The notes under the pieces were generated by a model. The model had not been told where the DNA came from, ran no database searches, and saw only the letters and a list, made by a program, of their open reading frames with translations. From contig CM069598.1 in assembly GCA_035771175.1 (NCBI GenBank), positions 22,179,438-22,243,437 on the forward strand: 64,000 nucleotides of DNA, read 5' to 3'. Position 1 is the stretch's first letter, and each line of letters begins with the position of its first letter. The stretch comes from Paratinospora sagittata (taxonomy: Eukaryota > Streptophyta > Magnoliopsida > Ranunculales > Menispermaceae). Shown one piece after another: positions 46,612 through 58,140 of the stretch. Both the position numbers and the translations under genes were made by a program.

Positions 46612-46707
46612 CGAGGTGGAGTTCGCATATGAACCCATCTTGGTCGTGCTACTAGTGAACTTGAGAAGTGGAATTAGTGCAGACGGCAATTCAAATGATA
46701 GGATCAT
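46612..46707 (-). CDS. NRAMP: NRAMP metal transporter, penultimate exon
   Basis: Thirty-two codons, phase 0 at both ends, reading [20 protein letters not shown] then [12 protein letters not shown]. This is the conserved NRAMP membrane segment and loop just ahead of the last two helices; the family usually has [13 protein letters not shown] and KTKMGSHANS. Acceptor TTGGGCAG, donor GTAAGATC. It is too short to appear as an ORF and lies 12.8 kb from the preceding exon and 15.6 kb from the next. Identification rests on motif, phase, strand and order agreeing with the two other exons. Confidence 0.9.
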
Positions 46708-47140
46708 CTGCCCAAACATTTAAAAAGTTAGCTTCACTTTACGAAACTAGGGATTACAAAGAAATACGAGTAATATAACATAGTATTAACACTGTTGACT
46801 TTTTGAAGAAAAAGTAAGATTTTATTTTAAAGCTTCTATGACAAATTGACTCATAGGTCCTTTATATTCCCACTTAAGAGGGAACTTTTGGTTAGAACTA
46901 CACTTTGAGATTGCTTCTACGAAACCACAAATTCGTTGGTGCCAAGTCTTTCCTTTAGAGATGACCATGGTGTCATTAACTAGTTTTCTAAGATCTTAGA
47001 AGTATTCAGGATCCCATTAAACTAGTAACAAAGCCCTTAAAAACCATCATATCTATTGCCAACACTTGAATGTTTCACTGATCTTAAAGGAGAAAAAAAT
47101 TCTACTTTGGCAATCCTACAATCGATTGTGTATTGGGAGG
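46708..47140. other. Intron sequence without recognised elements
   Basis: No ORF or repeat assigned. Confidence 0.45.
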
Positions 47141-47641
47141 ATTCCTAGGATACACACTAGAAGTTGCCTCAAACACGTGAACACCCATTTTGAGGATGAC
47201 ATTAAGGGTGGCATGAGAGGTTGAGCCATGTGGGCTGGCCAGCTTTTAGTCGCCGCTCAGGCAAGGTACTAAAATAGGCCTCACAAGTGTGGGCATGCAT
47301 ATGAGGGGATAAATTCATGAAGGTGAAAAGGCCCAAATTGGATAATTTTTCATGTGGTTTGAGCGGTCTATCATAAGAAATTGTGCTAGCCTCACATCAA
47401 TAGTGTAGTAGAAGCATTCTTAGGCTATATTCAAGAGGTTGTGTCAAACACGTGAACACATGTTTTCAGAGGACCTTGAGGGCGCAATGAGAGGATGAGC
47501 AGTGTGGGGGTTGGCAAGCTTCAAGTCACAGCCTGGATAGGGTGTTCAAATAGACCTCGTGTGTGTGGGTGTATATGTGAGGGAAATCTATGAAGGTGGT
47601 AAGTCCCAAAGTAGATAATTTGTGCATGGTTAGAGTGGTCT
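47141..47641. repeat. Diverged tandem duplication, two units about 275 bp apart
   Basis: ATTCCTAGG...GTTGCCTCAAACACGTGAAC (from 47141) and ATTCTTAGG...GTTGTGTCAAACACGTGAAC (from 47416) continue in parallel through AGGTGGCATGAGAGG/GCGCAATGAGAGG, GTGTGGGCATGCATATGAGG/GTGTGGGTGTATATGTGAGG and AGATAATTTGTGCATGGTTA/GGATAATTTTTCATGTGGTT. Roughly 225 bp each with a spacer of about 50 bp. No coding sense. Confidence 0.8.
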
Positions 47642-48299
47642 TTTATGCTATCGAAACAAGATACATAACTAAAATTTGATTGGAGCCACAATTCTATGTA
47701 CTAGGTATGTTTCTGACATTGATGCAACGTCCATTTTAGAGTGTCAAAGAAACAACAACAGTGTCATTAAAGACTTTTCATACCCAATAAATGTATAAGC
47801 TAAGGAAGTAATGAATAGTTTCCTTCGGTGTAGATTACCCAACTTACTAGAAGATTAAGCTAGCTTCATTCTATTCTACTCTTTCAATGATAAATTTGTC
47901 AAGTACTAAACAAGAAGAAAGAAAAATAAATAAAAAAAGAAGAAAAGGAGTTCTAAATAAATTTCCACAATTATAAAATTGTTCCCCAGAAGATCTAATA
48001 ACAACGGTTTTAGTCACAAAACAACAATTGTTCTCACTTTCCACTTGATAATGAAAAAATATGTTCAATTCAATGGTTGTACAAGGCTGCAATGTTTGAA
48101 AGTGTGATTTCAACATGGTATGTTTGAAAGTGTGATTTCAATCTATAAATACCTAAATCACGCATGAGACTTTAAGGAGGTTTGGGCTTCAAGTTGCAGG
48201 AAGGAAATTATGAGAAACCCTACATACTACTTGGTAAAAGTGAATAAAAAATTAAAAAAGGAGTTAAAGAACCTTAAAGTAGCCCTAAAAGATTGGAAA
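47642..48299. other. Intron sequence with a short direct repeat
   Basis: TGTTTGAAAGTGTGATTTCA occurs twice (48093 and 48121). Otherwise unassigned AT-rich DNA; part may belong to the LTR that follows. Confidence 0.45.
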
Positions 48300-49331
48300 A
48301 AATAAGTATTCAAGAGAGTTGAACTAAGAATTGCAAGCTTCACAAAGTGCGTTAGCCATTACCCAGAAAAATGTCTAGGTCTCTAGAATTTGACCAAATG
48401 TGTTGGTATAGAGGGCTAGTGGCCTATGGGATAAAAAACCAAAGCTCTCGAGAAAACTGGTCAGTGCGCTAGGACAGAACCCAACGCGCTGGAGCCCCTT
48501 GTCAGAGCGAACAGACATTTCTGAGTTTTCTTGAAAGCGATGTGTACCTTCCATTTACCCTTTTGTGCTACATCATTCTTCCATGATTTTCAACAGATAT
48601 GTTCTTATCTCTTTGATGAAAAACCTGATTCATCGTACCACAAGTTTGAATTTGAATTTTGAAGTTTTTTGGAGATTGAAACCACAGTTTTGAGCATTCT
48701 CTTGCTTCCATATAAAAAGAAAGTTGTGTTTTTTATTAGACACAACTAGAGAACGATTTGAACTTTCTCCTGATTTTTCTAGGTGTTCAAAATAGTTTCC
48801 AAGTGATTTGTGAACAAATTTTCATCTTGCGAAAAAGCTTTCTGAGTTTGCTAAAAGATCATTAAAAGCTTTCAAAGTTCTTCTCATTCAATTGTGCTTC
48901 ATCATTTATCATTTTGCTGAGCATTCTAAAGGAGAACCAAAACTTCTTGTGTAAGATTCTGAAGGGTTCTTGGTAAGAGAATACCTTCCCTTTGTATTCA
49001 TTGCAATTCTTGTAAAGTGACATGTGTCATTGGTGAGAAAGAATGAGTGAATAGGCTGCTTGTAAAAGTTACTCACACCTGTGAAGTAAGATTGTAAACG
49101 ATTTGATCCTCACCCTTGAAGTAAGATCCATAGTGGGTGTTTGGAAAAATCTTGACCGGGGAGATCAAGTTGTGGATGTAGGCTTGAAGAGCCGAACCAT
49201 ACTAAAATCTTGTGTACACCATCGTTTACATGTTTATTTCTTTCATTCTTGCTACTCTTTTATCTAAACTTTTTGAAAGGTAAAAATCATGCATAAAGTC
49301 CAATTCACCCCCCTCTTGGACTTTAATCTGG
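48300..49331 (+). repeat. LTR of family G, plus strand
   Basis: Ends CCAATTCACCCCCCTCTTGG...TCTGGGCCAACA at 49331. Contains GTGCGCTAGG and GCGCTGGAGC words (48450-48520) and the GACCGGGGAGATCAAG/GTGGATGTAGGC segment shared with 44990-45030. There is no PBS after it, so it is a solo or 3' LTR. The 5' boundary is uncertain. Confidence 0.6.
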
Positions 49332-49880
49332 GCCAACACAATCATCGTCTACTAAGCAAACTTCAAGGGTGGAAAGGTAGAGTTCTTTCTTTTGTTGAAT
49401 GATTGGAGACTTGGTAGACATGCCGATTTTTTTTCTTTTCCTTTTTTTGGTATAAAGAAATAAGTTTTATAGATCAAGGAGCAAAATGACCTATTGCATT
49501 CTTAAAAAATCTAAAAGATTTGAATGTAAACTGTATAGGATTAGCATAATCTTCCAATTTTATCATCTTTTACAATGACAAGTAAAAAGATTTAGAATAT
49601 AATGGAGATGCTAGATGGTGGTGGAAGTTCAAAGAGAATACAGTGGCCGATGTGCACCTAGGGACAAATTTAAAAAACTATTTTATAATAAAAAATATAA
49701 AAATAAAAACTTTCCTTCTGCAAAGCAGGATACAAAGCATAGAAAGTTCGAGTACCTTAAACTAGGCAATGTTACTGTGAGATAATATAAGACTAAGTTT
49801 ACTAAACTTTTGAAGTTTGTTAGAGGTGGTTAGCAACGAAGAGGAGAAAAGAAAGATATTTGCACAAGGTCGTGGCTATA
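49332..49880. other. Intron sequence between LTR and Copia-E
   Basis: AT-rich, T-run near 49428. Nothing assignable. Confidence 0.4.
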
Positions 49881-51597
49881 CACAGAGCCAAGTAGATCAT
49901 ACAAGTTTCCCAACAAAAGAATGTACTTGATTTACTAAAGGAGACAAGATTATTAGGTTGCAAAGCTGCTGAGACTCCTATTGATTCTAATTTAAAATTA
50001 CAACCGACTAAGTCGAGGAGGTTTTTGATAGAAACAGATTTCAATGTTTGGTAGGGAAACTAATCTATCTTTCTCTCAAACACGTCCAGATATAGCCTTT
50101 GTTGTAAGTATAGTTAGTCAATTCATGCACGCACTTGAATAGGAACACTTTGATGATGTTTATAGGATCCTTAGATACTTAAAGGGAACTTTGGGAAAAG
50201 GTTTTTTATTTGAAGATAGGGGTCATTTGACGATTGAAGTTTACACTACAAATAGGAGGTTTACTTCTGGATATTGCACCTTTGTTGGAGGAAACTTGGT
50301 TACATGGCGAAGTAAAAAACAAAATATAGTTGCTAGAAGCAGTGCTAAAGGAAAGTTTAGAGTAGTTGCTCATGGTATATGTGAGCATGGTTAAGAAATT
50401 CCCCGAAATTCGGCGAACTTCCACTAATATTTTCCCTTTTTTTTACCACAGAAGTGCGAAGTGGATGTAAAATAAAAAATACAAAAATTCGACAAAATTC
50501 AATAAAATTTCTATTTTTCAATTCAAAAATGCAAAAATTCGACAAAAATTTTGATAAAATTCCACAAAATTTGATGAAATTCAACAGAGAAGTAAAAAAG
50601 GTTATTTCATCAATAGAAAACAAAAAAAAATATTAATAATTATGTATTATTTTCAACTTCATCAACCAACATAGCAATATAAAGTTTAAAAAATAATTTA
50701 ACAAGCTAACAAATTATATAGTTTATGAGATATGCTTTACCAAAAAGAGAAAAAAAGAAGCAAAAAAAAAAAAAAAGTTGAAATAAGATAAAAACTTAAA
50801 AATAAATTAAAAGAGATCCCAAAGCCATCTTCTTTTAGTTAACTCTTATAAAACAAGATTAAAAAACAATACATTTAAATAATAAATTAATAAATTAAGC
50901 ATGGTGGAATTCGAACTAGCAAAGTATAAAGTCGAGAAGCAAGCCACCACAAAATTACATATCAAAACAAAGAAAATGAATTAAGACCAAAAGCCACCAT
51001 TTCAAATTCATCAACCTAGTTAACAAGATTGATTTTGTTAGGCCACTTATTGGTATTTTTATGTATTAAAAGTGTCTATTTATATTAGTTTTTACCTTAT
51101 ACTACAATACATCTAGATATTTAAGCATATATGCAAAAATTCGCTAAATTAGAAAATTCTCTAAACTTCTCTAATTTAGCGAATTTTTACAAAAAATCTC
51201 CATGTCGAATTAAACTTCTCCGAATTAATTCTAAATTTCAAGTGATCGAAGCAAGTCGAAATCGAATTTTCGATCCTTGTATGTGAGATCCTTTGGATCA
51301 AAAGGCTACTTGAGGAACTCAAGGTATGTAGTTGTCTTCCTATGAAAGTGTTTTGCGATAATAAGGCGGCTATAGCAATCGCTCACAATCCTGTTCTACA
51401 TGATAGAACAAAACATGTTGAGGTTGACAACCATTTCATTAAGGAAAAATTAGAGGAAGGTCTTATTTGTATGCCCTACATTCCTACAGAAGAACAAGTT
51501 GATGATATTCTCACTAAAGGGTTATTGAAGAAACAATTTGACAAGTTAGTGAGCAAGTTGGCCATGGAAGACATCTTCAAGCCAGCTTGAGGGGGAG
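49881..51597 (+). pseudogene. Copia-E reverse transcriptase end and RNase H
   Basis: 5'-truncated Copia pol. Frames give LLKETRLLGCKAAETPID, LIYLSLK, then RNase H RRFTSGYCTFVGGNLVTWRS and ARSSAKGKFR. At 50378 the gene is split by an 894-bp hAT-like element and resumes at 51288 with LWIKRLLEEL, VFCDNKAAIAIAHNPVLHDR and the stop after DIFKPA. Polypurine tract TTGAGGGGGAG, then the LTR at 51598. No protease, integrase or gag remains. Confidence 0.87.
50386..51279 (+). mobile_element. hAT-like non-autonomous DNA element, copy 2 (894 bp)
   Basis: 8-bp duplication TATGTGAG at 50378-50385 and 51280-51287. Left end CATGGTTAAGAAATTCC, right end read inward CAAGGATCGAAAATTCGA. The interior is collinear with the reverse complement of 31189-32068: shared TTGAAATTCRAC, CAATAATTATGYATTATTTT and CATCAACSAACATAGCA. 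No transposase ORF. Both NRAMP introns therefore hold one member each. Confidence 0.88.
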
Positions 51598-51607
51598 TGT
51601 TGGAAAT

Positions 51608-52000
51608 TGTTAAATACTAATAAAAGACACAAAGATGTAACGTGGTTCAGCTCCAAGGCCCACGTCCACTGGTGAAGAGAAGAAATATTTTCTTATTCTT
51701 GATGATGTCTTAATGGAGGGACACCATATATATAGACATACAGGGCTATGCACACATATAACTATAATTACAATTTTAGTAACTGCTAAATAAAATGACT
51801 ACTAAAATTATCATCTTTCCTTAAAAAAAATAAATCCTTAAGGGAAATAAACCTTAAAGGAAATAAATCCCACAGAATTATCATATTTCCTTAAAGGAAA
51901 TAAATCTTTAAAGGAAATAAATCCTTAAAGGAAATAAACCTTAGAGGAAATAAATCCTTAAAGGAAATAAATCTCACAGATTTTGCTCTTCTCCACAACA
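51608..52000 (-). repeat. 3' LTR of Copia-D (393 bp)
   Basis: Minus strand TGTTGTGGAGAAGAGC to TAGTATTTAACA. At 51825-51970 it holds about eight copies of CCTTAAAGGAAATAAAT (about 17 bp), each with the near-palindrome TTTCCTTAAAGGAAA where intact. Confidence 0.9.
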
Positions 52001-52009
52001 CTTCCCCTC

Positions 52010-53501
52010 AAGCTAGTGAATAAAGGTTTACCATTCCCAGCTTGGACACATTTGCTTGAAATGCAGTATGGTTTAACCCTTTAGTGAGCACATCGGCGAG
52101 CTAATTATTGGTAGACACATATGGAGTACAGATCAACCCACTATCAAGCTTCTCTTTAATAAAGTGTCTATTAATCTCTATATGCTTGGTTTGATCATGT
52201 TGAACTGGGTTATGGGCAATGCTAATTGCAGATTTATTTTCACAATAGAGTCTCATAGGGCCATCCCAGTGGATCTTCAAATCTGTCAAAATTATCTGCA
52301 ACTATAACAGCTCACAAACCCCTTGTGCCATTGCTCGGAATTCTGCTTTAGCACTAAATCTGGCCACTACATTCTGCTTTTTACTTCGCCATGTCACCAA
52401 ATTCCCACCAAGAAATGTTCAATATCCAGTAGTTGATCTTCTGTCAACTACTGAACCAACATAGTATGAATCAGTATATGCTTCAAGAACCACTCCTGTG
52501 TGTCGTTTAAATAAGATGCCCTGTCCTGGAGTCCCTTTAAGATACTGTAAAACGCGATTAGCTGCTTGCAAAGGAATATCTTTAGGGTTGTGCATGAACT
52601 GACTTATTACACTTACTGCAAATGCAATATCAGGTCTTTTGTGAGAGAGATAGATGAGTCTTCCTACTAGTCTTTGATACATCTCCTTATTAATAGTCAG
52701 CGCTTCTTCAGCTTCTCCAAGCTTGTGATTAATATCAATAGGAGTATTCATTGGTTTGCATGCTAGCTTCCATGTTTCTATAAGAAGGTCTGTAATGTAC
52801 TTCTGTTGAGAAATAAAGATTCTTTGTTTAGAGTGTGCCACTTCAATCCCCAAGAAGTATTTCAATCTCCCTAGTTCCTTGATCTCAAATGCCTCGGTCA
52901 AACACTGCTTCAAATTTTATCTCTCGTTCTCATTGTTTCCTGTCATGATGATGTCATCAACATACACTAATAGAGCTGTAACTCCCCCTGAAGTCGAGTG
53001 CTTAATAAACAGAGTGTGATCTCCTTGGCTTTGTCTATATCCCATATTTGTCATTACTTGGCAAACCGACCAAACCATGCCCTCAGAGATTGTTTAAGTC
53101 CATACAAGGCCTTTTTCAATTTACACACTTTATCAGTGGTGCCAAATCCTAGAGGTACTTCCATATAGATTTCTTCTTCTAAATCCCCATGTAAAAATGC
53201 ATTCTTTACATCAAATTGTTTCAAATCCCAGTCATAATTAGCTGCCAATGACAAAAGAAGTCTCATAGTATTCATTTTTGCAACCGGAGCAAATGTCTCT
53301 TGATAGTCCACACCATATGTCTGAGTATATTCTTTGGCTACTAATCTTTCCTTGTAGCGCTCTAGGGACCCATCTGCTTTGTATTTTACTGTATAAACTC
53401 ATTTGCATCCCACAAGTTTCTTTCCTGCAGACAAGTCTACCAAGTCCCATGTTGTATTTTTCTGCAGGGCTTCCATTTCCACATTCATAGCTTGTTTCCA
53501 A
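52010..53501 (-). pseudogene. Copia-D reverse transcriptase and RNase H
   Basis: Minus strand: RT opens with [20 protein letters not shown] and [30 protein letters not shown] is followed by a stop, then YVDD at 52964-52953 (intact), a stop near 52918, FEIKELGRLKYFLGIEVAHS, RNase H DRRSTTGYWTFLGGN, ARFSAKAEFRAM, then after a stop LYCENKSAISIAHNPVQHDQ and the end near 52010. The catalytic boxes remain but the frame is broken at least four times. Confidence 0.9.
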
Positions 53502-54769
53502 TTTGTATTAGATAAAGCCTCAGATAATGATGTAGGAGTCTGGATGTTGTTCAAGTTAGTAAGGAAACTCTTATGGGTTGGCGAGAACTTCTCGAAGGAT
53601 ACAACATGAGATAGTGGATACAAGGGATGTTTAGTGCATTCCCTTGTGCCATTTCCAATGGCAATGGGAAGATCATTGTCAGGTTCAAAGGCTAAAAGAT
53701 CATTGTTAGTTTCAGGAACTAATGAAATTTGTAAGGAGGGTTCAGGATTTTTTACCTCATTTTTAGGGATTGGTTTAGATTCTTGAACTTGCATCGGTTC
53801 AAGAGCTGCAGCTTTCTTCCTTGAGTACATTTGTCCAGTCATCCGATCCTTAGGTTCGTCATTGGGTATAGAGAGTGTAGGAGATTCGGGTTTGGTTTGT
53901 TGGAGGTTAAAGGGGCCAAAAGGATCAAAAGGGTTATCAATGGAATTTCGATCCTTATCTTCCATGATGACACTCTCCTCCGGAAGAGGAGCGAAAAAAT
54001 AGGGCTTAGGTTCACAGAAAGTGACATCGGCAGAGACAAAGAATTTCTTTGATGGTGGATGATAACATTTATATCCCTTTTGAGTGGAAGAGTATCCGAC
54101 AAAAACACACTTGAGAGCTCTGGGGTCCAACTTCCCCCTATTGGGTTGGTGAACATGGACAAATGATACACACCCAAATATCGTAGGTATAAGATTATTG
54201 GAGATTTTGAGCTTAGGGTAAAATTGACATAGCTTTTCCATAGGACTTTTGAAACCAAGGGTCCGGGATGATAGGCGGTTAATAGGGTGTGTTGTAGTAA
54301 GGACAGCTTCCCCCCAATAGGACTTAGGTATAGTATTCTTAAATAAAAAGGCTCGGGTTGTATCAAGCAGGTGGCCGTTTTTTCTTTCAGCAACTCCATT
54401 TTGTTGTGGGGTGTGAACACAGGATGATTCATGAAGGATCCTCTCATTTTGGAAGTAATTGGTCAATGTTTGATTAAAATAGTCTCTAGCATTGTCAGAT
54501 CGAAATCTCTTGATTTTAGTACCAAACTGGGTGTGTATCATGTTATGGAAGGTAGGAAGAACAAAGCTCACATCGGATTTTTGTTTCAATAAGAATATCC
54601 ACGAGACTCTAGTACAATCATCAATGAAGGACACAAACCATTGCGCTCCAGAAACATTAGGTATTGGAGAAGGACCCCAAATATCACTATGAATGAGATC
54701 AAAAGGATTTGAACTTCTTTCATTACTAAGTGGAAAAAATATACGCTTATGTTTCGCAAGTTCACACAC
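53399..54769 (-). pseudogene. Copia-D integrase and linker
   Basis: A 456-codon open frame. CELAKHKRIFF (end of zinc region), core IHSDIWGPSP (first Asp), RFRSDNARDYF (second Asp), HTPQQNGVAERKN (Glu), then VFVGYSSTQKGYKCYHPP and an acidic/Pro-rich linker to the RT start (ALSNTNWKQAMNVEMEALQ). The DDE set is complete, and this is the longest intact Copia frame in the window. It inserts cDNA into the genome; here it is cut off from the protease frame upstream. Confidence 0.92.
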
Positions 54770-55440
54770 TTCACAATGAAAATCTTCAACATTGAGAGAC
54801 TTAAAAAAGGAAACATGATTTTAAGGGTTCGAAAAGAAGGATGGCCAAGGCAGCGATGATGGAGCCATAGCTTTTCTTTATTGGAAAATTTGTGTTCGGA
54901 GAGAAATGAAGTGTTACTCTTGATAGGATGTATTGGTGTCTCAAGGTAATACAACCCGTCCTGTTCCTTTGCATGTCCAATCATCGTCCCCAAGTCCTGG
55001 TTCTGAAATGCACAGTAAGTAGGGAAGAAGGTTACATTACAACTCAGATTATGGGTCAGTCTTTTAATAGAGATAAGATTAGTAGATAGTTTAAGAACAT
55101 GAAGAACATTTCTGAGTGTAAGGGTGGGGCTGATGTGAACATCACCAATACCACCAACTGTGCTTAAGGATCCATCAGCTGTGGCTATTTTCCGACTACT
55201 AGGACATGGGTTGTAGGTATGAAATATATTGGGGGAATTGGTCATGTGATCAATAGCACCAGAATTTATAACCCAAGAGTTAGCAAAAGACTTATCTGAG
55301 ATGTTAAATCCAATAGAAATAGGAAAGTTACCTGAACGGGCCAATGAACAGGTACCTGAGGGCTTGTCCAGTGTGCTAAGCAAAGATTTCAATCTTTCAA
55401 TGTCGTCTTAGCTGAATCTGTCTGGCACCGAGGAGTCTGC
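54770..55440 (-). pseudogene. Copia-D protease and pre-integrase domain
   Basis: Frame from 55392: protease VINSGAIDHMTNSP (about 55273), where the usual D-S-G-A has Asn for Asp, so the catalytic Asp is lost. Then LRNVLHVLKLSTNLISI and pre-integrase LWLHHRCLGHPSF. The frame then slips to that of 53399-54769 near 54810. Confidence 0.85.
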
Positions 55441-56371
55441 AACTGTTTGTTCAGTAGACAGATGTGCTTGTCCACTGGTCTTCTGTTGTCCTCCTTTGTA
55501 GCCTCATTCTTTACTGGAAGGTGAAGGCTTGCCATGAAGTTTCCAACACTTCTCCCTGGTATGTCTAGTCTTCTGACAATAAGTACACCATAAATTGTCT
55601 CTATTGTCTCGATTTGGGACCTTTGATGATTCAGCGCGCGGAGTGTGTGTCTTTTGATCATTTCCCCGATTGGCAACCATAGCTGAACCTTCCATCTTCT
55701 GAGGTGTGAGCATAACACTTCTTCTGTTTTCTTCAGTCCGGATAACTGAGATAGTCTCATTCAGAGTTGGCAACTCTTTGCTGAGAGTTTGAACTCTCAC
55801 TTGATCAAACTCTGCATTGAGTCCAGCCAAAAAACTCATAGACCCAATCTTTCTCAATATAGTTCTTTAAAACTACAGCATCTGCAGGGCATTTAGTCTC
55901 AATACACCTATAATGGTCAAGTTCCTGCCAAAAAGTTTTCAATACATTGGCATATTCGGTGACCGTCATGTTGCCTTGTTTTGTTGTTCCAACTTTCACT
56001 TTGATCTCATACACTTGGGCTGCATCATGGACCTTAGAGTATGTCTGATGAACGGCATCCCAAATGTCTTTGGCGGTAGTTAGAAACGTGCATTTATCAC
56101 TAATGTTTGACATCATTGAATTCCATAGCCACGCCATTATAGAAGCGTCTTCATTATCCCACGCTATAAACTTAGGATCTCCAAGTGTAAGTCCAGTGCC
56201 CAAAAAATGACTTAATTGCCCTTTGCCCTACAGAAAAGTACGCACTAGTTGGGACCACTTCAAATAATTCTTTCCATCAAGTCTGTATGTTGCCTGAATG
56301 TTTGGTAGTTCTCCTTTCTCCGTTTTGTCAATTGCTTCTTCAGTCTACACCGTTTCGCAAGTAACCGACAT
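55441..56371 (-). pseudogene. Copia-D gag
   Basis: ATG 56371 (MSVTCETV then a stop). Capsid parts LDGKNYLKWSQLV, LWNSMMSNISDKCTFLTTAK and VYEIKVKVGTTKQG. A frame change near 55850 leads to SFLAGLNAEFDQVRVQ and the knuckle CTYCQKTRHTREKCW (His preceded by Arg instead of Gly). Stops at codons 9 and about 50. Confidence 0.85.
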
Positions 56372-56867
56372 TTTTCTTTTTTCCTTTTTTCTTTTTTTTT
56401 AATAGGTTACAAACTCAAAAAATAAAAAATAAAAATAAAAATAAAAATAAAAGAAGAATATCAGATGAAGACGAAGAAGGTGAACCAGGAGCTGCAGATG
56501 GCGATGGAGATTAGAGAGATGCAGTCATGCGCAATAGAGATATGTGAGAGAGATGCGCGAGAGACGACGAAGATCAATGGCAACGTCAAAGATCAGCAAT
56601 GGTGGGTTCGAGCAGCGGTGACTGAAACACAGTAGCAATGGAGACGAAGGCGTCGACGACGATTAGGATATCGGCAGTGCCGATGAGGAAGACGCAGTAG
56701 TCGATGGTGATATAGTAGCAGTGATGAAGACGTACGCACCAATCAGCAACACGAATAATGACGATGAAGGCCAACGAGGAAGGTTCCGGCAATGAAGGCC
56801 AAAATAAAACAATTTCGACGATGAAGATTGGAAAAAAAGAAAATTTTCTCAGTTGTACGAGCTTAAA
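56372..56867 (-). other. Leader of Copia-D
   Basis: Between PBS and gag. It contains a pyrimidine-rich run and A-rich tract (56380-56455 on the plus strand) and a GATGAAG/ACGACGA-rich part. The ORF at 56792-56586 has no family. Confidence 0.6.
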
Positions 56868-56879
56868 GCTCTGATACCA
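56868..56879 (-). other. Primer binding site of Copia-D
   Basis: Minus strand TGGTATCAGAGC, directly at the LTR end. Confidence 0.95.
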
Positions 56880-57202
56880 TGTTAAATACTAATAAAAGAC
56901 ACAAAGATGTAACGTGGTTCGACTCCAAGGCCTGCGTCCACGGGAGAAGAGAGGAAATATTTTCTTATTCTTGATGATGTCTTAATGGAGGGACACCATA
57001 TATATAGACATACAGGGCTATTCACACATATAGCTATAATTACAATTTTAGTAACTGCTAAATAAAACGACTACAAAAATTATCATATTTCCTTAAAGGA
57101 AATAAATCCTTAAAGAAAATAAATCCTTAAAGGAAATAAACCTTAAAGGAAATAAATCCTTAAAGGAAATAAATCTCACAGATTTTGCTCTTCTCCACAA
57201 CA
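56880..57202 (-). repeat. 5' LTR of Copia-D (323 bp)
   Basis: Same termini as 51608-52000 with about five TTAAAGGAAATAAATCC units. Confidence 0.92.
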
Positions 57203-57664
57203 GAAATCTCAAATACTTTAGGTACAAACAGGATTCTAGGAACTGTAAATGCTAGATGCTAGCTGTAAATTATTTTCTTGTAAACTATGTGTCTAAAAAT
57301 CTGTTAGTAGGTACAAAAATCAGTTCTTGTAAGCTGTCTAAAGGTTATGGTATCAACGAGTGGCAAAGAAACTGGTCTGCTATTTTGGATTCATTGTAAC
57401 TAACATTCAAGGGTATCTCATCCCTTGGAACTTATTTTGTATTACATATACATATATATATAAAGATCCTTTTGGTTCTAGTCCAAAAAGAAAAATCTGC
57501 TAGTAGATATTTTTCGTATAGCTGTAGATATAGTTTGCATATCAAGATAGTTTCCTTATGTTGTCTTGTGTAATCTGTCTATATAAGGTTGTTTTGTATT
57601 TGTATTTAAAGATCAATTGAATAACATTCAATAAATAAAGAAAACATGATTCTTTAAAATTGCA

Positions 57665-58140
57665 TGTTATTCTTGTATGTGAATGTCGTATAGTTAGAAT
57701 CTATATGGGCATGAGATGCAATTGGACTTGATAGTCCTAGAATTTTTAGAGTACGATGCCAACCATACTTGGTATGGATTGGTCAGCTTCCTACCATGCA
57801 TACGTGGATTGTCACACCAAAGTTCATTACCTTCACTATTCTTGGATTTCCTAGTTTTACTTTCAATAAAAGTACTTCTCATAAGAGGGATATTAGAGAC
57901 AAAATGGCATCTGAGGATGAAGTTGAAATATTAGCTGGAATAATTATTTGTAATTATTAGGGAGTGTCTAAAGTTGTTTCCAACTGATCCTTAGGGGCTC
58001 CTAAAAGAGAAATTGATTTCCCAATTGAATTGCTTCAAGGCACCAATCCAAATTCAAACCTTAAAGCATCACATCAAAGGAATTACAGGAATATATTCAA
58101 GTTTTACTACTTAAAAAAGCCTCATGGATGTTCCTCATAT
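57665..58140 (+). pseudogene. Gypsy protease/RT linker relic
   Basis: Across frames: LDLIVLEFLEYDA, GMDWSASYHAYVDCHTK, then EDEVEILAGIII, LGAPKREIDFPIELLQGTNP and YLKKPHGCSSYSV. This is the end of Gypsy protease and the approach to RT, parallel to 16600-17070 of Gypsy B but strongly decayed. RT itself is missing. Confidence 0.8.

Larger units (their letters stand above)
51608..57202 (-). mobile_element. Ty1/Copia element 'Copia-D', near full length (5595 bp)
   Basis: Minus strand: 5' LTR 57202-56880, PBS, gag, PR, IN, RT, RNase H, polypurine tract (CTAGCTTGAGGGGAAG ending 52001) and 3' LTR 52000-51608. Flanked by GAAAT (51603-51607 and 57203-57207). It landed 10 bp into Copia-E's LTR. LTRs are 323 and 393 bp; the difference is copy number of a short repeat. 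Several stops and frameshifts. Confidence 0.93.
51598..57664 (+). repeat. LTR of Copia-E, split by Copia-D
   Basis: Starts TGTTGGAAAT after the polypurine tract (51598-51607), resumes at 57208 with CTCAAATACTTTAGG and ends probably near 57664. TATA-like CTATATAAGG at 57570. About 10 + 457 bp once Copia-D and one GAAAT are removed. Confidence 0.7.
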
